From NCBI RefSeq assembly GCF_026213295.1, contig NC_079412.1:11451398-11515397 (forward strand): a stretch of 64,000 bases of DNA, given 5' to 3'. The notes beneath the pieces are model-generated. The model saw nothing but the letters and a program-made list of their open reading frames with translations. It had not been told where the DNA came from and searched no databases. This DNA is from Gadus chalcogrammus (lineage: Eukaryota > Chordata > Actinopteri > Gadiformes > Gadidae). Below, piece by piece: positions 43,401-54,799 of this stretch; the stretch's first letter is position 1; the number at the start of each line of letters is the position of its first letter. Both the position numbers and the translations under genes were made by a program.

Positions 43401-44579
43401 TGTGGCGTTCCGTTTCCACTCCCTGCAAACAGATTGGGCGTGCCAACCTTTTATTATTTCAACATATGCACGCTTGCTTTCAGGAGACGAGGGGAGCAAT
43501 GGCTGCAAGTTACTCTATAAACAGAGCGCAAGTAGACTCCATCTGAATTGGAGCACTCTGCCTCCTGCCATCGAGTGGAAGAGAATGGAGATCAATAAAA
43601 AGGATTTGCCACTCAGTGATATGACTGCGTTTGGGCTTCGCTTTAATCCAAAGTACTCCAGGTCCAGATGTTTAATAACAGGACAATTTAAATTCTAGTC
43701 GGCAAATGGCCGGTAAATGCCAGATAACCTATAACCTGGCATATAACGAGAGACACATTTCGAGATGGTATTGATAAGGATGTTGTATATTCTTGATAAT
43801 AATATACAGCCCTACCCTCAACCATTACAATTTGTCTGTGGCTCCATGCGGGGTGTTTCCAGTACAGCATAGATTGCTTATGCCCATTATATTAAGAGCT
43901 CCTGTACCCAGTGGGCCTATGAAGACCAGAGTACGAGACTTCTGCCCCCTGGCCCCATCCTTACAAGAGTCCGTCCCCCCCCCCCGCGCGTTCCATGGCT
44001 ACGGTTGCCCTGAGCATCACAGAACCCACTGTGTGCCCACGTGGGAACTGTTGCTCTGCGTGTAGGCTAATTAAGTTCGACTATGCAGCCGAGATACAGA
44101 GTAGCCACATGTGCCAAACAGTGGAAAATTGGCACAGGCTGTGACGAATTTACAACATTTACCGTGTGCATCGGTAGGTTATAACTGCGGATAATAAATG
44201 CGCGATGCAGATATGTTTTTCAAATCCAAATTGCATTCTATTCTGAAAATAAAAAAGAAAAGGTTAAGAATTTAGATGTTTGAAGATATATCTAGGATGC
44301 ATGCAAATCACTACCGTGAATATGCAGTTACAACACCCATTCCTGCCCTTTAAATGAAAGGACATTTCTAGACAAATAAACTAAAAGTCTAATTTCCATG
44401 CAGGCTTCGATAGGTTTTAAATGTAGATTGTATTAATTTATATTGATACCAATACAAATACTAGTAGTATTTTTTTATATTCCAAGGTATTTTTAGGCTG
44501 CATCTATCAGACACAAGCATGATGCAAAGGCATAGACACACATGAACCAAAACGTACAAAAACGTCTGCACACACGCAT

Positions 44580-44619
<40 letters not shown>

Positions 44620-47600
44620 GCACGCACGCACGCACTCACGCACGCACGCACTCACGCACGCACGCACACACACACACGTACACAGTCCCCCCCCTCCCAC
44701 ACACACGCACACAAACACACAAAACACACACAGAAACACACACATTTTCATTATGTTCAACTGATCCGCAATTTCCTAGCCTGGAGCTCCTCAGACAACG
44801 AAGACGGACATGCAGCTGGGGCCAGATAATGAGGGCGGTCCAGGCAGACAAACAAGTATTTTGAGGAGTGAATCATATGAACACCACACGTGTCTAGCGG
44901 CACCGGCACTTAGTGCTAACCCTGTAGGACAGCTCATCACAACAGGCCCCTGCCTGACACGCTCCATCAGAAGAGACGCGCTCATCACCGGCAGTTCTGC
45001 TTTCCCCCCTTTACATCCTTTCCTTCCTGTCCTCCTGTGCGCTGCCTTGTGGCAACAGGTTGCAGAATAATCACGCTAACAAGGAACACGAGATGCAGGT
45101 CTTTTTTCAAGCAATGTACCGGTTGATCAGAAAATGCCTGAAAAAGCATGTACATCAAGTGACACTTTGTCTGGACTCATGATGTGTCTCTAATGAGGAT
45201 TTCCCCCGAACAGATCTACATGGTACAGCACATGGCTCAAGACAAGGCTGAGTCACCTGCTATGGCAGTAAAGAAAGAAAAAAACATTGATCGATAATTT
45301 ATAGATTTATAGATGGCTTGAGAGAGATGGACAGATTCATAACCATATTCAAATTCAACATCTTTAGAATTTAACTAAGGAAGGCCCATTTCTGACTGAA
45401 TGTACGTATGTCCGCATTTTTTATGCAGGTTGACATATGAATATATTACCCACAAAGACCACATGCTATTCTACAGTCGTTAAAAGGGCTATAAATACCA
45501 TTTGATTTGCGAAATGAATATTTAATCTTCATCCAAAGAACTCAATATGATTCTGTTCCATAATCCCTGCATATGCGATGCGACTGTTATTTCACCCTAC
45601 CAAAGCAATACATCTTGAAGATTTAGTGCCACTTATCACACTTCTGTGTGCACAATGAACGTTGACTGAAGGTTCGGATGACATGCGCACATTCTGTAAA
45701 CGCTAGTGTAGGAAACGCCTGCGCAGCCCGATAAAAAGGAGGATCCCCAAACCTCAACTGTGCTGTCTTTGTGTGTGTCTGTGTGTGTGTGATTGGGTCC
45801 CAGCGGTATTTTGTCTATCTACATGGCAAACGATTTACACCAGACCTAAACAAACTGGCGTATCTGCACACTATCCTCTCCAAAGGCACCGCTGAGAGAA
45901 AGGGGGTAGCCAACCAAAACTAAATTATACTTTTTACTTTGTAAAGTGCTATTAAGATTTATACTTGGCTTCTGAAATCTTGAACCCGATGCCTGATAAA
46001 AATAATACTATGGCACTGATCTGAATGACCTGGCTGGATCTGAAAAGTGTTACCTCGGGGACCCTGAACCGTCTGTGTGCTTGTTTCGAAGTGTTACATC
46101 AGGTTTTCTGTTTAGTTATGGAACCATCAAACACCGCCACTGTATTGTCACAATACTGAAACAGTTCACAGAATAACTTTTCCCGGGAAATGGTCATTTA
46201 TAATCGCCTCACATTCAGGGTGGTCTCCAAATGTTCCCGTATATATGATGCGTCACTGCTAAGTCACACTAAGCAACTCAACAAACTTTCAGACAATATG
46301 CCACCATGCAAACATGTGGGAGAAGGCTTCAAGATCATCTCCTGCACATACTCCCCCTTTGGGGTCTGTTTTAAATATTGCAGCAGGTCATGCAAGAGAA
46401 GATAATGTAAAATGTGCAATGTACTATGCATTCTGCAATATACAGAATTGTAACAATATCATTTAGCCTAATAATGTATAAGTACCTGAGCCCATTGAAA
46501 AACAATTGCAAATATGTACTTTCTTGCTTATAATTTGTTACTTTTTTAAGGTTTTAGTTGATATTTTTTTTAACATGTCATCTCAAGCACGTTATTCTTT
46601 TCATATATATTTTATGTTTTCTTGCAGTGTGGGCCTGAGCCCGAACATTTGAATCCTATGAAAATAAAAAAAAAATTGTTTTCGTTACCCTCAAATTTGT
46701 ATCTACCGGTAGTCTTTATATCTACAGTACATCGGGAGCAGGTCCGCTTTCATGGAGGCCGCCATGTTGCACCGCCATGTTTCTACACTAGCTCAGAATG
46801 GACAAATGGCTCCACTGAGCATTCACCATGGCGTTATACTATAAGTGTCCTAGAAGCTCACTCGGAAGCAAACATCAACTCACAACTGCTGCATAGATGG
46901 CGCTCCACCCACACATCCACACACACTGGGGCGTTATATTTAAGTGTATATATTTATATATTTAAGTAAAATGTACCTTGGTGCGATCAAAATTAAAATG
47001 CATTCATCTTTAATAAATGTTCCAATAAAAAACAAAGATAGCAAGGTAGTAAAATGGCATCAATGATTAACTGCCAGCGCATGCCTACTAACCTAACATT
47101 ATAGGATACATACAAGAGATGCAGTGGAAGGTGCTTTAATGCCTGCAGAGGGTCAGCGGGTGCCCAAGCAGTCTGTATACCGACCACCGTTCCAGCAGAT
47201 TCCCTAGAGGGGACACATGTCAGGGGCCAACCAGCTATTGAGAAGGCGTGCAAAGATGGCATGACCCAAGCCAGGCAGCTGGGGAGGCATGGCCGGAAAA
47301 CAGCAGCAGCTGAGCAGCTGTCCGACCACAGTCATCTCCCCCAGCTGTGGACCGTCCCCTACAGCTGCTTCTGATAAAGACAGAGCGGTTCCCCACACAG
47401 AGCGGAACAAGTCACCGGTTCCGTGAACTATTAAAGTAAAAGTATTTAGTTCCATACACGCCACGGCGGTGTGTTTGTGTGTGTGTGTGGGTATGTGTGT
47501 CTGCTTGTGCATGATTGTGTGTCCAAGAGAAGCTTCTCCAACAGCCGGAGTTCCAGTTGTCATCGCCATGGGGTTAACAAAATCGGAAGATCCTCATATT

Positions 47601-50600
47601 ATTCAATACCAAAGACAATTGAAGTCACACAGCTGAAAATAGACGGCTTATCTGGTTAAAGCAAATTAGCAAAAACGATAGATTTGATCAAGTGTGGTTA
47701 GAAAAACAGAATTTTCTTGAAAGCCAATCTACACTCCACATCAGTGGAGTGTGATTTGAGTGTACCTGACTGTTTCTGTTACAATACTTGTCAGACACAT
47801 AACCACTACTATGTTTTCAGAAATACTGACTTGTTCTCAAGATCCCAGCTCTGATACAGATCCTAAAAGACCATTAAAGCAGCTATGTTGCTCGAGTGGA
47901 AAGGCTTGTTATGAATGTGAATTATGGGTGATAGGAGAGAGTTGTACATTTAATCAAGCCGCACTCTAATGCATCTGCTGCTCTCACAGCAAGAGGCACC
48001 CTTTTCTTCTCCGCAAACATTGAAGGCTAAGGCACAACAAACAAACATAATTACATAGGATTAGAACCCCTCCCCACCCCTTTGTCTCACATAAACACAC
48101 CTACACACACACATACACACATACACACACACACGCACACAGACACACACCATCCATAGTCCGTAGTCTCTAGAGGGATCGGTAGGTGACAACCAAGCAC
48201 TGGACCTAAAGACCTTCTATGTATAGAAACTGGCAAAGGAGGAGAGGGCTAGCAGACTGGAGAGATTCACAAAGTCTTTTTCACAATGAGTCACCAACAA
48301 ATACAGATGGAGAAATGTTGGCAGTAGTGGGCCATAATGATATTCTTTTTCTGAAAAAAATTGTGCCTTATTGCATGTTACCTCTTTTTGGAGTGTGTGA
48401 GGCAGGCCACTGGCCTAATCATATAATCTCTTGCTGCGATCCAAGACATTATTTTTCACTAACCAGCATGGCATGTCTGGCTCCACTCTAAAGTGGCAGT
48501 GTAAACAGTGGAGCGTTCTTCTGTTTACACTGCCCCTGTACTATCACTATCATTGCTTCTCTGGATGCGTGCACATACTGTATATTGGCTATTCTGATAA
48601 ACACGTTTAAAAAAGGGCTGACTTTTTGTAATAACTTCTGTGTTAGATAACCGTTTACTTTGCATGTTTTCTAAAGTTGGAACATTGTGGTGACACAGGT
48701 GTCATTCGGACATGCCAAATATAATGGATTTGGAGTTTCCATATGGATTTCTTTATCTTCTTGGTTGCAATGCAACACCAACGGTAATGCAGCTACAGAC
48801 CTTACAAAAACAAGCATTACAATCTGAGCTCGGTCTTATCCACGTATTTGTCTGTATTACTTTATGCTGTATTAGGACTCTGAGATGTACGCTATATCTG
48901 ATTACATAGCAAGAGCTCCAATTAGTTTTAGCCTTTGTGAATGAATCAAAGTGGTACAATACCGTTGCCCATGTACGTGTTACACTCCCTGATGTGAAAG
49001 CATTTCCAGACCTATGGGATTAGGGAAAACCGCCTTTAGTGGTAGCTCCCCTTACACTGGAAGACACCAGTCTTTGTTGATATTGTAGCGGATATGGCGT
49101 GTAAATGATGGACATCCGCTTTTAAGAATCACATTACGTGAGATGGACTTAAAGGTTCTTGGAAAATAAAAAGGCCATAAAGGTAACATGAGTCTCTGAA
49201 AAGGCACTCTGCAGCCTTTAAGGGTGCACATATTGAGCACACATACTGCACATGTGAATGAGAGGAGGGTGGGCTCAGGACTTTAAAGATAGTATAGTAT
49301 TTGAACCTTTTTTTACTTCATGCCATCTTTTTATATTCTTTGTCCACTCCACCGTGAGCCAAGGTAACAACATTTAATATGTGCACGGGTGCACTTATTG
49401 AATGACGATAAAAGAAGTCTACGTTTAAGTCTAATACAGCTTATCAACTATGACCACAATGCCATTATATTTCGTTTAGCTCTTTCTAATGTCTGCTGTA
49501 TTTTTGCAGCTGCCATCACTACAAGCCAATTAGGAGCTAATTAGGCGCTTATTGATCATTGAGAGAGACCTATGTTTTACCGATACACATGAAAGCTATT
49601 CACTGCCATTTGCCAGCCAACTGCTAATGTCCTTCAATTGCCTAACTGTGCTTTCAGACTTACCTCCATGAGCATCCTGCTCTCCCGCTTTGTTGCACGG
49701 CCATTTGCTGCAAACCACTTTTGAATGCTTTGTGTTCTCAACTATACTCTCAGATGAAAACACTCAAGGTGCATGTGTGGCTTGGATGCAGTCAACTAGA
49801 GATGGTTGTCATCCTTACACCATGTGTTAATATTTGTTGAATATCCGATACAATTTTACCTTAAAAAACGAATTCACTGTCAGGAATTGCTTACCACACA
49901 TTGCTTACCTGCCCATATGGACGGCACGCGCCTGGTATAGGCAAGGCAAGGCAACTTTATTTATGTAGCACTTTTTATGCACAAGGCAGACTCAAAGTGC
50001 CTCACATATAAACATTTTCATACAACAAAGAAAATAATAGATAAGTAAAAGAAAACATATGCAAAGAAATGAGTAAAATAGAAAGTGCAATGTATTTAAG
50101 ATCAGATCAACAGTCTCTCTGGTACCCACGTCGGGACTCCAACCCGACCTGAAGGAATTTGGTACCCAAGTCGGGACTCCAACCCGACCTAAAGGAACTT
50201 GGTCCTTTCTCTGGGACTCCAACCCGGTTTCTAGTCAAATTCTATTCTAGGTATCTGATTATATTCTAGGACTCTAACCCAGACACACGTCGGGACTCTA
50301 TGTAAAGTAATACTCTAATGGAATTAATTGGCTAAAGTCACACACCTCGAATTTCTTGCAATTGGGAAATATAAGTTTCTCTTTCACTCATATGGGGGGG
50401 GGGGCTCAGAGGGGGTCTCGCCCGCGGTGTAATTCAATGTAGAACCGCCACTGCATCTGTCTTTGAAGTGAATCCATTAGTCTTTATTGTACCTTTGTTG
50501 CTTCCGAATGTGCATAGGTGACACTAGCGTGTAAAAAAGTAATAAAAATAAAGTAGAGCTACTTTACAACGTATGATACCGAGATGAATCGTGTCCTGCT

Positions 50601-51384
50601 TTAAAATCAGCTGTTGAAGCGGCTCGCATTACGCGCGCTATTTTATGGCGCCAACTGAAATTGACCTAGCAAAATGTATCCTGAATTGTTAAACGTTAAA
50701 TGGACATACTTAAATGTACATTTTAATTGAGTTTATAGAAAACAATGCTTCTACTAGTCAACTTACCCTTGCAGCCCTGGATGAGTACGGATCCTCAAAT
50801 AGGGCCCATATCTTGGGTTGCCAAACTTGGCAGCAGCCCCTCGACCTGTCGGGGCAGTCCTCGATGCCAAAACGTCTCGGCATTTCTCTGCCGTCGTCGG
50901 TTTCTTCAGGATCAGGGGGCTCAAAGGTATCAAGGGCCTCTTCCGCGTCCCTGTGTTGGCGGTAAGTCATCCAGCAACACGGCTCCACGTCGGTCTCGTC
51001 TATTCCCCAAAACGCCAGTTCCTCCTCGAAAAGAGGTCCGCATACATCAGCGGGGCAATGGAGCTTCCCAGTCCGATAGTAGTTCAACACATAGGCGAAG
51101 ATACCAGGGTGCCTGTCAAAAAACAACTCGCTGGTGCTCGTCGGCGCCGAGTCTGTGTCTGAAGCCATCGGTTTATCTGCCGGGTCCGCCAGCCATGCCA
51201 GGCGAGTTCCCGGCAGGGTCCTGAGGGTGCTCTTGTAGGTCTCGTGTCGCGTGCCACCAACATTGATTGTTATTTTGTCTGAGTCTACCCCTCTCGACAT
51301 CTCCTCCTTTAGACATGATTTAGACGGAGGCTTGTTACCTGACTTGCGTCCTCGGTAAGACGACACACACACGGAGCTGATCAT
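34410..51384 (-). CDS. kcnc4: Voltage-gated potassium channel Kv3.4 (KCNC4), complete coding frame in 4 exons
   Basis: The product is a high-threshold, fast-inactivating Kv channel subunit that forms tetramers in the plasma membrane of neurons and muscle. Exons in transcript order are 50767-51384, 39218-40154, 37258-37455 and 34410-34477. Together they give 1821 bp and 606 residues (human Kv3.4 is about 630). The start [12 protein letters not shown] is the Kv3.4 inactivation ball, which separates it from the other Kv3 genes. A T1 tetramerisation domain (about 37-142) carries the zinc pattern His109, Cys115, Cys136 and Cys137. S1 lies at about 208-226, S4 at 323-343 with regularly spaced Arg/Lys, the GYGD filter at 418-421 and PVPV in S6. 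The gene converges with slc6a17. Its 5' end faces the 3' end of hsp70, 1.47 kb away. Confidence 0.95.
34478..36824 (-). other. kcnc4 intron 3, no other gene seen
   Basis: The intron is AT-rich. Positions about 36.53-36.77 kb (ending CACCGCTAGATGCTGCTAAT and TACACACTGCACTTTTAA) look like a dispersed short repeat. No exon for an alternative tail was recognised. Confidence 0.4.
36825..37080. repeat. 22-bp minisatellite in kcnc4 intron 3
   Basis: There are about eleven copies of the unit ACTACCAGAGCCCCGATGGT plus AA or AC. They are nearly identical, with one 5-base insertion (TATGG) after the eighth copy. Degenerate copies go on to about 37.14 kb. The array begins about 120-180 bases past the exon 3 donor. 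Because 22 is not a multiple of three, every plus-strand frame reads a repeating 22-residue peptide. That is a by-product. Confidence 0.95.
37258..37455 (-). CDS. kcnc4: kcnc4 exon 3 (C-terminal cytosolic tail)
   Basis: The exon reads [43 protein letters not shown] and TIRTG, close to the mammalian tail. Exon 2 ends with one base G, which with AC makes Asp before SKQN. The acceptor cggccag has a weak pyrimidine tract. The donor is gtgagt at 37257. Confidence 0.9.
37636..37908. mobile_element. Foldback MITE, copy 2
   Basis: GGTGACATATTATACCACCA on the left and TGGTGGTATAATTTGTCAA on the right are inverted. Inner parts (TGAGTGTGATTAGC and GCTAATCACACTCAC, CCTCTTCTGACGTCAC and GTGATATCAGAAGAGG) also pair, so most of the element can fold on itself. 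It is the same family as 1401-1611, and lies in kcnc4 intron 2. Confidence 0.75.
38050..38698. mobile_element. Non-autonomous hAT-like element, 649 bp
   Basis: The ends are AGGGGTGGGAA and TTCCCACCCCTG. The flanks GATTAAAT (38042-38049) and GTTTAAAT (38699-38706) form an 8-base target duplication with one mismatch, as expected for hAT. Subterminal ATCGATGCA and GAATCGAATCG strings repeat inside. No transposase was seen. Confidence 0.75.
39218..40154 (-). CDS. kcnc4: kcnc4 exon 2 (S1-S6 pore module)
   Basis: The acceptor is ctttcag and the donor is gttaga. The exon's 312 codons hold all six transmembrane helices and the pore loop. The S1-S2 loop has an N-glycosylation site NVT (about 245-247). 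The exon starts GVAFASLFF, where mammals have [10 protein letters not shown] basic KKKKKH stretch follows S6. The large frame on the opposite strand is a shadow. Confidence 0.96.
40505..41677 (+). mobile_element. L2-type LINE, 5'-truncated and frameshifted
   Basis: The reverse transcriptase core is visible as [15 protein letters not shown] (catalytic YADD), then [11 protein letters not shown]. After frame changes near 40.80 and 41.08 kb it reads [51 protein letters not shown] and [17 protein letters not shown]. The 3' end is AGCACTTTGAGTCTGCCTTG, TATATAAATAAAG and a CCTTG repeat. It lies in kcnc4 intron 1 opposite to the gene. Confidence 0.88.
44584..44740. repeat. Compound (CA)n and (GCAC)n repeat
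   Basis: A CA run is followed by CGCACGCACGCACTCACGCA-type units, more CA, a C-run and further loose CA. Confidence 0.93.
46735..46930. mobile_element. Possible dispersed short repeat
   Basis: GGAGGCCGCCATGTTGCACC and CGCCATGTTTCTACACTAGC resemble a fish repeat known to me only by its look. GATGGCGCTCCACCC near the right end fits such repeats. No termini were resolved. Confidence 0.3.
49941..50102 (-). mobile_element. 3' end of the same L2-type LINE, opposite orientation
   Basis: GCAAGGCAAGGCAACTTTAT and CAAGGCAGACTCAAAGTGC are the reverse complement of the tail at 41.58-41.68 kb, and the upstream AAGAAAACATATGCAAAGAA string also matches. It is a second, more truncated copy. Confidence 0.85.
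50121..50230. repeat. 40-bp minisatellite
   Basis: About 2.75 copies of a 40-base unit starting GGTACCCACGTCGGGACTCC with a GTCGGG and CCCGAC pair inside it. A further CACGTCGGGACTCTA piece lies near 50.285 kb. Confidence 0.85.
50767..51384 (-). CDS. kcnc4: kcnc4 exon 1 (ball and T1 domain)
   Basis: The exon has 206 codons from ATG at 51384 to SSRAAR, with donor gtaagt. The N-terminal ball keeps Cys6 and Ser8, Ser9, Ser15 and Ser21. In mammals Cys6 makes inactivation redox-sensitive, and the four serines are PKC sites that switch inactivation off. The loop after T1 is shorter than the Gly-rich mammalian one. Confidence 0.95.
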
Positions 51385-52736
51385 TTAGATGGAGGGACTT
51401 TTTGATTTTCTTCCCTTGGTTATTGACAGATCTCTCCGCGTGGAAAATGCAATAAAATGAATGGTGAACCCACCTTTTATGGCGACCAAAATCCTTGTAC
51501 TTGCTGTTTGGGATCATTTATTAAAAAAATACTTGTTAAACTGACTTGTTAGCCCGAGTGAAAAGAAGGCGCGACTGTAAAAACCACCTGTTACAATAAA
51601 ACTCCGCGTAAAACGGTTCCAGCGCGATGGCGCACAAAAAATAAGTAATGTCCTCTAGTGCAGTGTGTTGCTTTGATGTAAGGAAATTGTCTACTTCAAA
51701 ACACATCAACACTACGAAAGACTAATAGGCTCCTGCTTAGATGATAAACAAAAAGAACGGAGGATACTACTGAATCCTACCCCGTAGTCCATCAGGGATG
51801 AGAGGGAGATAGATTACCAGTGTGCACCTTTTCTCGCCAAAATATTATCCAAAATGTGTTTCTTTTAATCCACGCGAAAAAATATAATAAACATTTTAAA
51901 CGTTTTTACTTAAAATGACCCAATGATGTCAATTGCGTTGCTTCATCAGACACCGACTGCATTCTGGAATTGTCAAAGGGTCGACTCGAGGGATGTAGGG
52001 TTCTCTCCTTCAGAGAATCTGTTGCTTCTCAACAAGTATCCTCCCTCAACGACTCACACCAGGCAACACAGCCGCTGTCTAGCTTAACCCTATGGTGGCC
52101 GACCCGTCTACTGGTGTTTTATTGAAAGGCTCATTCTAAATATGGCTATTGACCAATTATTGAACCTGGAAATGTATGAAGCTATATAAAACAGGTGTTA
52201 TACGGGTTTGGCTTGGGCATATCTAGAGATATTTTACAAACATTACCACTCTCATAAAAAAATTTCGTTGGTGTGGGTAATTATAATTGTCTGTTACTGT
52301 GAACTAAACGTGATGGGGAATATAGTCTAGGTGTACCATGATTTGTATGCATCATTCTTTTATATGATGCATATTAATTCATTAATTTATACACAATTCA
52401 TTTTAAGCTAAGTTATTGATTTGAAGGCATTCTACAATACATTTCAATACACATCATGGGCACACTACCTAACATCCCTATCCGAGTGTGAGGCAAACTG
52501 GTTGTCAACTAAAGACCGCCATCTAGTGGAATTGTTACTTTCGGTTTGACAGCTTCACAGATGTGGCTTAAATATACCTTGTTATAATTTGTCTCCAGGT
52601 GCTGTATGATGTAATTACGGGATTTCGACGGCAGATTTAATTCATCACGTAAAATGCAACTAATCGGCCATCTACATATGGAACGTTTAAAGGTGTGGTG
52701 GAATATGAAACTAACAACATCTTAGTTTGTGTTGGT
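51385..52736. promoter_or_regulatory. kcnc4: kcnc4 upstream region between kcnc4 and hsp70
   Basis: This 1.35-kb space must hold the kcnc4 5' UTR and promoter. A minus-strand CCATAAAAGG string (about 51474-51483) is TATA-like and 90-100 bases before the ATG. No other core element stands out, and no coding frame was supported. Confidence 0.3.
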
Positions 52737-52742
52737 TTTATT
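52737..52742 (-). terminator. hsp70 polyadenylation signal
   Basis: AATAAA on the minus strand, about 113 bases after the hsp70 stop codon. Confidence 0.7.
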
Positions 52743-52854
52743 AGGATAATCAAAGCAGAAAATACACATTGAAAAGAATAAGAAGTGTCATCAACAGTCC
52801 TACCATTGCTGAAACATTAGGCCTACATGTGTGGTTCATTTAAAGGCCCTTCAA

Positions 52855-54777
52855 CTAGTCTACTTCCTCAATGGTGGGGCCCTTTGAACTGGCTCCCTCC
52901 TGTCCCCCACAGCTGCCTCCTGCTGAGGCTCCCCCCTGGTACAGATTTGAAACGACAGGGTTGCACACTTTCTCCAGTTCCTTCTGCTGGTGCTGGTACT
53001 CTTCCTTCTCTGCCAGCTGGTTGTTCTCTAGCCAGGAGATAGTCTGGTTGCACTTTTCGATGACCTTCTTTCTGTCCTCCTCGCTTATCTTCCCTTTCAG
53101 GTTCTCGTCCTCCACGCTGCTCCTCATGCTGTAGGCATAGGACTCCAGGCCGTTCTTGGCTGTTACTTTCTCTCTCTGAACGTCGTCCTCTGCCTTGTAC
53201 TTATCTGCGTCCTGCACCATCCGCTCGATATCCTCTTTGCTCAGGCGGCCCTTATCGTTCGTGATGGTGATCTTGTTTTCCTTTCCAGTGCTTTTGTCCA
53301 CCGCAGATACGTTCAGAATGCCGTTGGCGTCAATGTCAAAGGTCACCTCCACCTGAGGCACCCCCCTCGGTGCAGGGGGGATGCCAGTCAGGTCAAACTT
53401 CCCGAGGAGGTTGTTGTCTTTAGTCATGGCCCTCTCGCCCTCATACACCTGGACCAGAACCCCCGGCTGGTTGTCAGAGTACGTGGAGAAGACCTGGGTC
53501 TGCTTGGTGGGGATGGTGGTGTTACGCTTGATGAGAGTGGCCATAACCCCACCGGCGGTTTCTATGCCCAGGGACAGGGGAGCCACGTCAAGCAGGAGCA
53601 AGTCCTGGACATTTCCCGAAGTGTCCCCCATGAGGATAGCCGCCTGGACCGCGGCCCCATAGGCCACGGCCTCATCCGGGTTGATGCTCTTGTTCAGTTC
53701 TCTGCCGTTGAAGAAATCCTGCAAGAGCTTCTGGATCTTAGGGATTCTGGTGGAGCCGCCGACAAGGACAATTTCCTGGATCTGACCCTTTTCTAGCTTG
53801 GCGTCACGCAGGGATTTCTCCACCGGATCCAGCGTTCCCCTGAAGAGCTCAGAGTTGAGCTCCTCGAAGCGAGCCCTTGTAATGGAGGTGTAAAAGTCAA
53901 TGCCTTCAAAGAGAGAGTCGATTTCGATGCTTGCCTGCGAGCTAGAGGACAAGGTTCTCTTGGCTCTTTCACATGCAGTACGAAGCCGTCTCACTGCTCT
54001 CTTATTTTGGCTGATGTCCTTCTTGTGTTTTCTCTTGAATTCTTCGACAAAGTGTTGCACCATGCGGTTGTCAAAGTCCTCCCCGCCCAGATGCGTGTCT
54101 CCTGCGGTGGACTTTACCTCGAAGATGCCATCCTCAATGGTGAGGACGGACACGTCGAAGGTACCTCCACCCAGGTCAAAGATTAGGACATTTCTCTCTT
54201 CTTTTTTGGCTTTGTCAAGACCATAGGCGATGGCCGCTGCTGTCGGCTCGTTGATGATCCGTAGCACATTCAGGCCTGAAATAACCCCGGCATCCTTGGT
54301 AGCTTGCCTCTGGGAGTCATTAAAGTAAGCTGGGACGGTGATGACTGCATTAGACACCCGTTGCCCCAAGTAGGCCTCAGCTATCTCCTTCATTTTGACC
54401 AGAACCATAGAGGAGATCTCTTCTGGGAAGAAATCCTTGGTCTCCCCCTTGTACTCCACTTGGACTTTGGGCTTTCCGTTATCGCTGATGACCTTGAAAG
54501 GCCACAGCTTCATGTCAGCCTGCACAATTTGGTCATCAAACTTTCTACCAATTAAGCGCTTGGCATCGAAGATTGTGTTGGAAGGGTTCATGGCCACCTG
54601 GTTTTTCGCAGCATCTCCAATGAGCCTCTCTGAATCGTTGAAGGCCACATAGCTCGGTGTGGTCCGGTTTCCCTGGTCATTTGCGATAATCTCCACTTTG
54701 CCATGCTGGAATACACCCACACAGGAGTAGGTGGTGCCCAAATCAATGCCTATTGATATTCCCTTCGCTGAAGACAT
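52855..54777 (-). CDS. hsp70: Cytosolic heat shock protein 70 (HSPA1-like), single-exon coding frame
   Basis: This is an ATP-driven chaperone of the cytosol and nucleus that binds exposed hydrophobic peptides. The 640-residue frame has all three HSP70 signatures: IDLGTTYS near 11, [14 protein letters not shown] near 200 and [15 protein letters not shown] near 340. The C-terminal EEVD binds TPR co-chaperones and marks the cytosolic class. The tail before it is short and Gly/Ser-rich rather than the GGMP-rich HSC70 tail. With the uninterrupted frame and the heat-shock elements upstream, this favours a stress-inducible gene over constitutive hspa8, which has many coding introns. The start [12 protein letters not shown] is the usual one. 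The frames on the other strand are shadows. The exact paralogue name is not certain. Confidence 0.95.
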   Translation of the reverse strand: MSSAKGISIGIDLGTTYSCVGVFQHGKVEIIANDQGNRTTPSYVAFNDSERLIGDAAKNQVAMNPSNTIFDAKRLIGRKFDDQIVQADMKLWPFKVISDNGKPKVQVEYKGETKDFFPEEISSMVLVKMKEIAEAYLGQRVSNAVITVPAYFNDSQRQATKDAGVISGLNVLRIINEPTAAAIAYGLDKAKKEERNVLIFDLGGGTFDVSVLTIEDGIFEVKSTAGDTHLGGEDFDNRMVQHFVEEFKRKHKKDISQNKRAVRRLRTACERAKRTLSSSSQASIEIDSLFEGIDFYTSITRARFEELNSELFRGTLDPVEKSLRDAKLEKGQIQEIVLVGGSTRIPKIQKLLQDFFNGRELNKSINPDEAVAYGAAVQAAILMGDTSGNVQDLLLLDVAPLSLGIETAGGVMATLIKRNTTIPTKQTQVFSTYSDNQPGVLVQVYEGERAMTKDNNLLGKFDLTGIPPAPRGVPQVEVTFDIDANGILNVSAVDKSTGKENKITITNDKGRLSKEDIERMVQDADKYKAEDDVQREKVTAKNGLESYAYSMRSSVEDENLKGKISEEDRKKVIEKCNQTISWLENNQLAEKEEYQHQQKELEKVCNPVVSNLYQGGASAGGSCGGQEGASSKGPTIEEVD

Positions 54778-54799
54778 CTTGGTTATTTTGGTTTTGTAC

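Larger units (their letters stand above)
41678..49940 (-). other. kcnc4 intron 1, no other gene seen
   Basis: This large intron includes blocks that look like conserved non-coding DNA at about 42.1-42.6 and 49.44-49.75 kb. A compound CA repeat lies at 44.58-44.74 kb and a dispersed repeat at about 46.73-46.93 kb. A possible LINE tail is near 49.40 kb. Short frames throughout have no domains. Confidence 0.4.

Noticed and set aside
45690..45760. Cryptic promoter (CGCCTGCGCAG and GATAAAAAGG) in kcnc4 intron 1
   Set aside because: The motifs are short and no transcript or frame follows. Too weak to list as a feature.
53381..54652. Plus-strand open frames opposite hsp70
   Set aside because: They are shadows of a conserved coding exon, with no recognisable domain.
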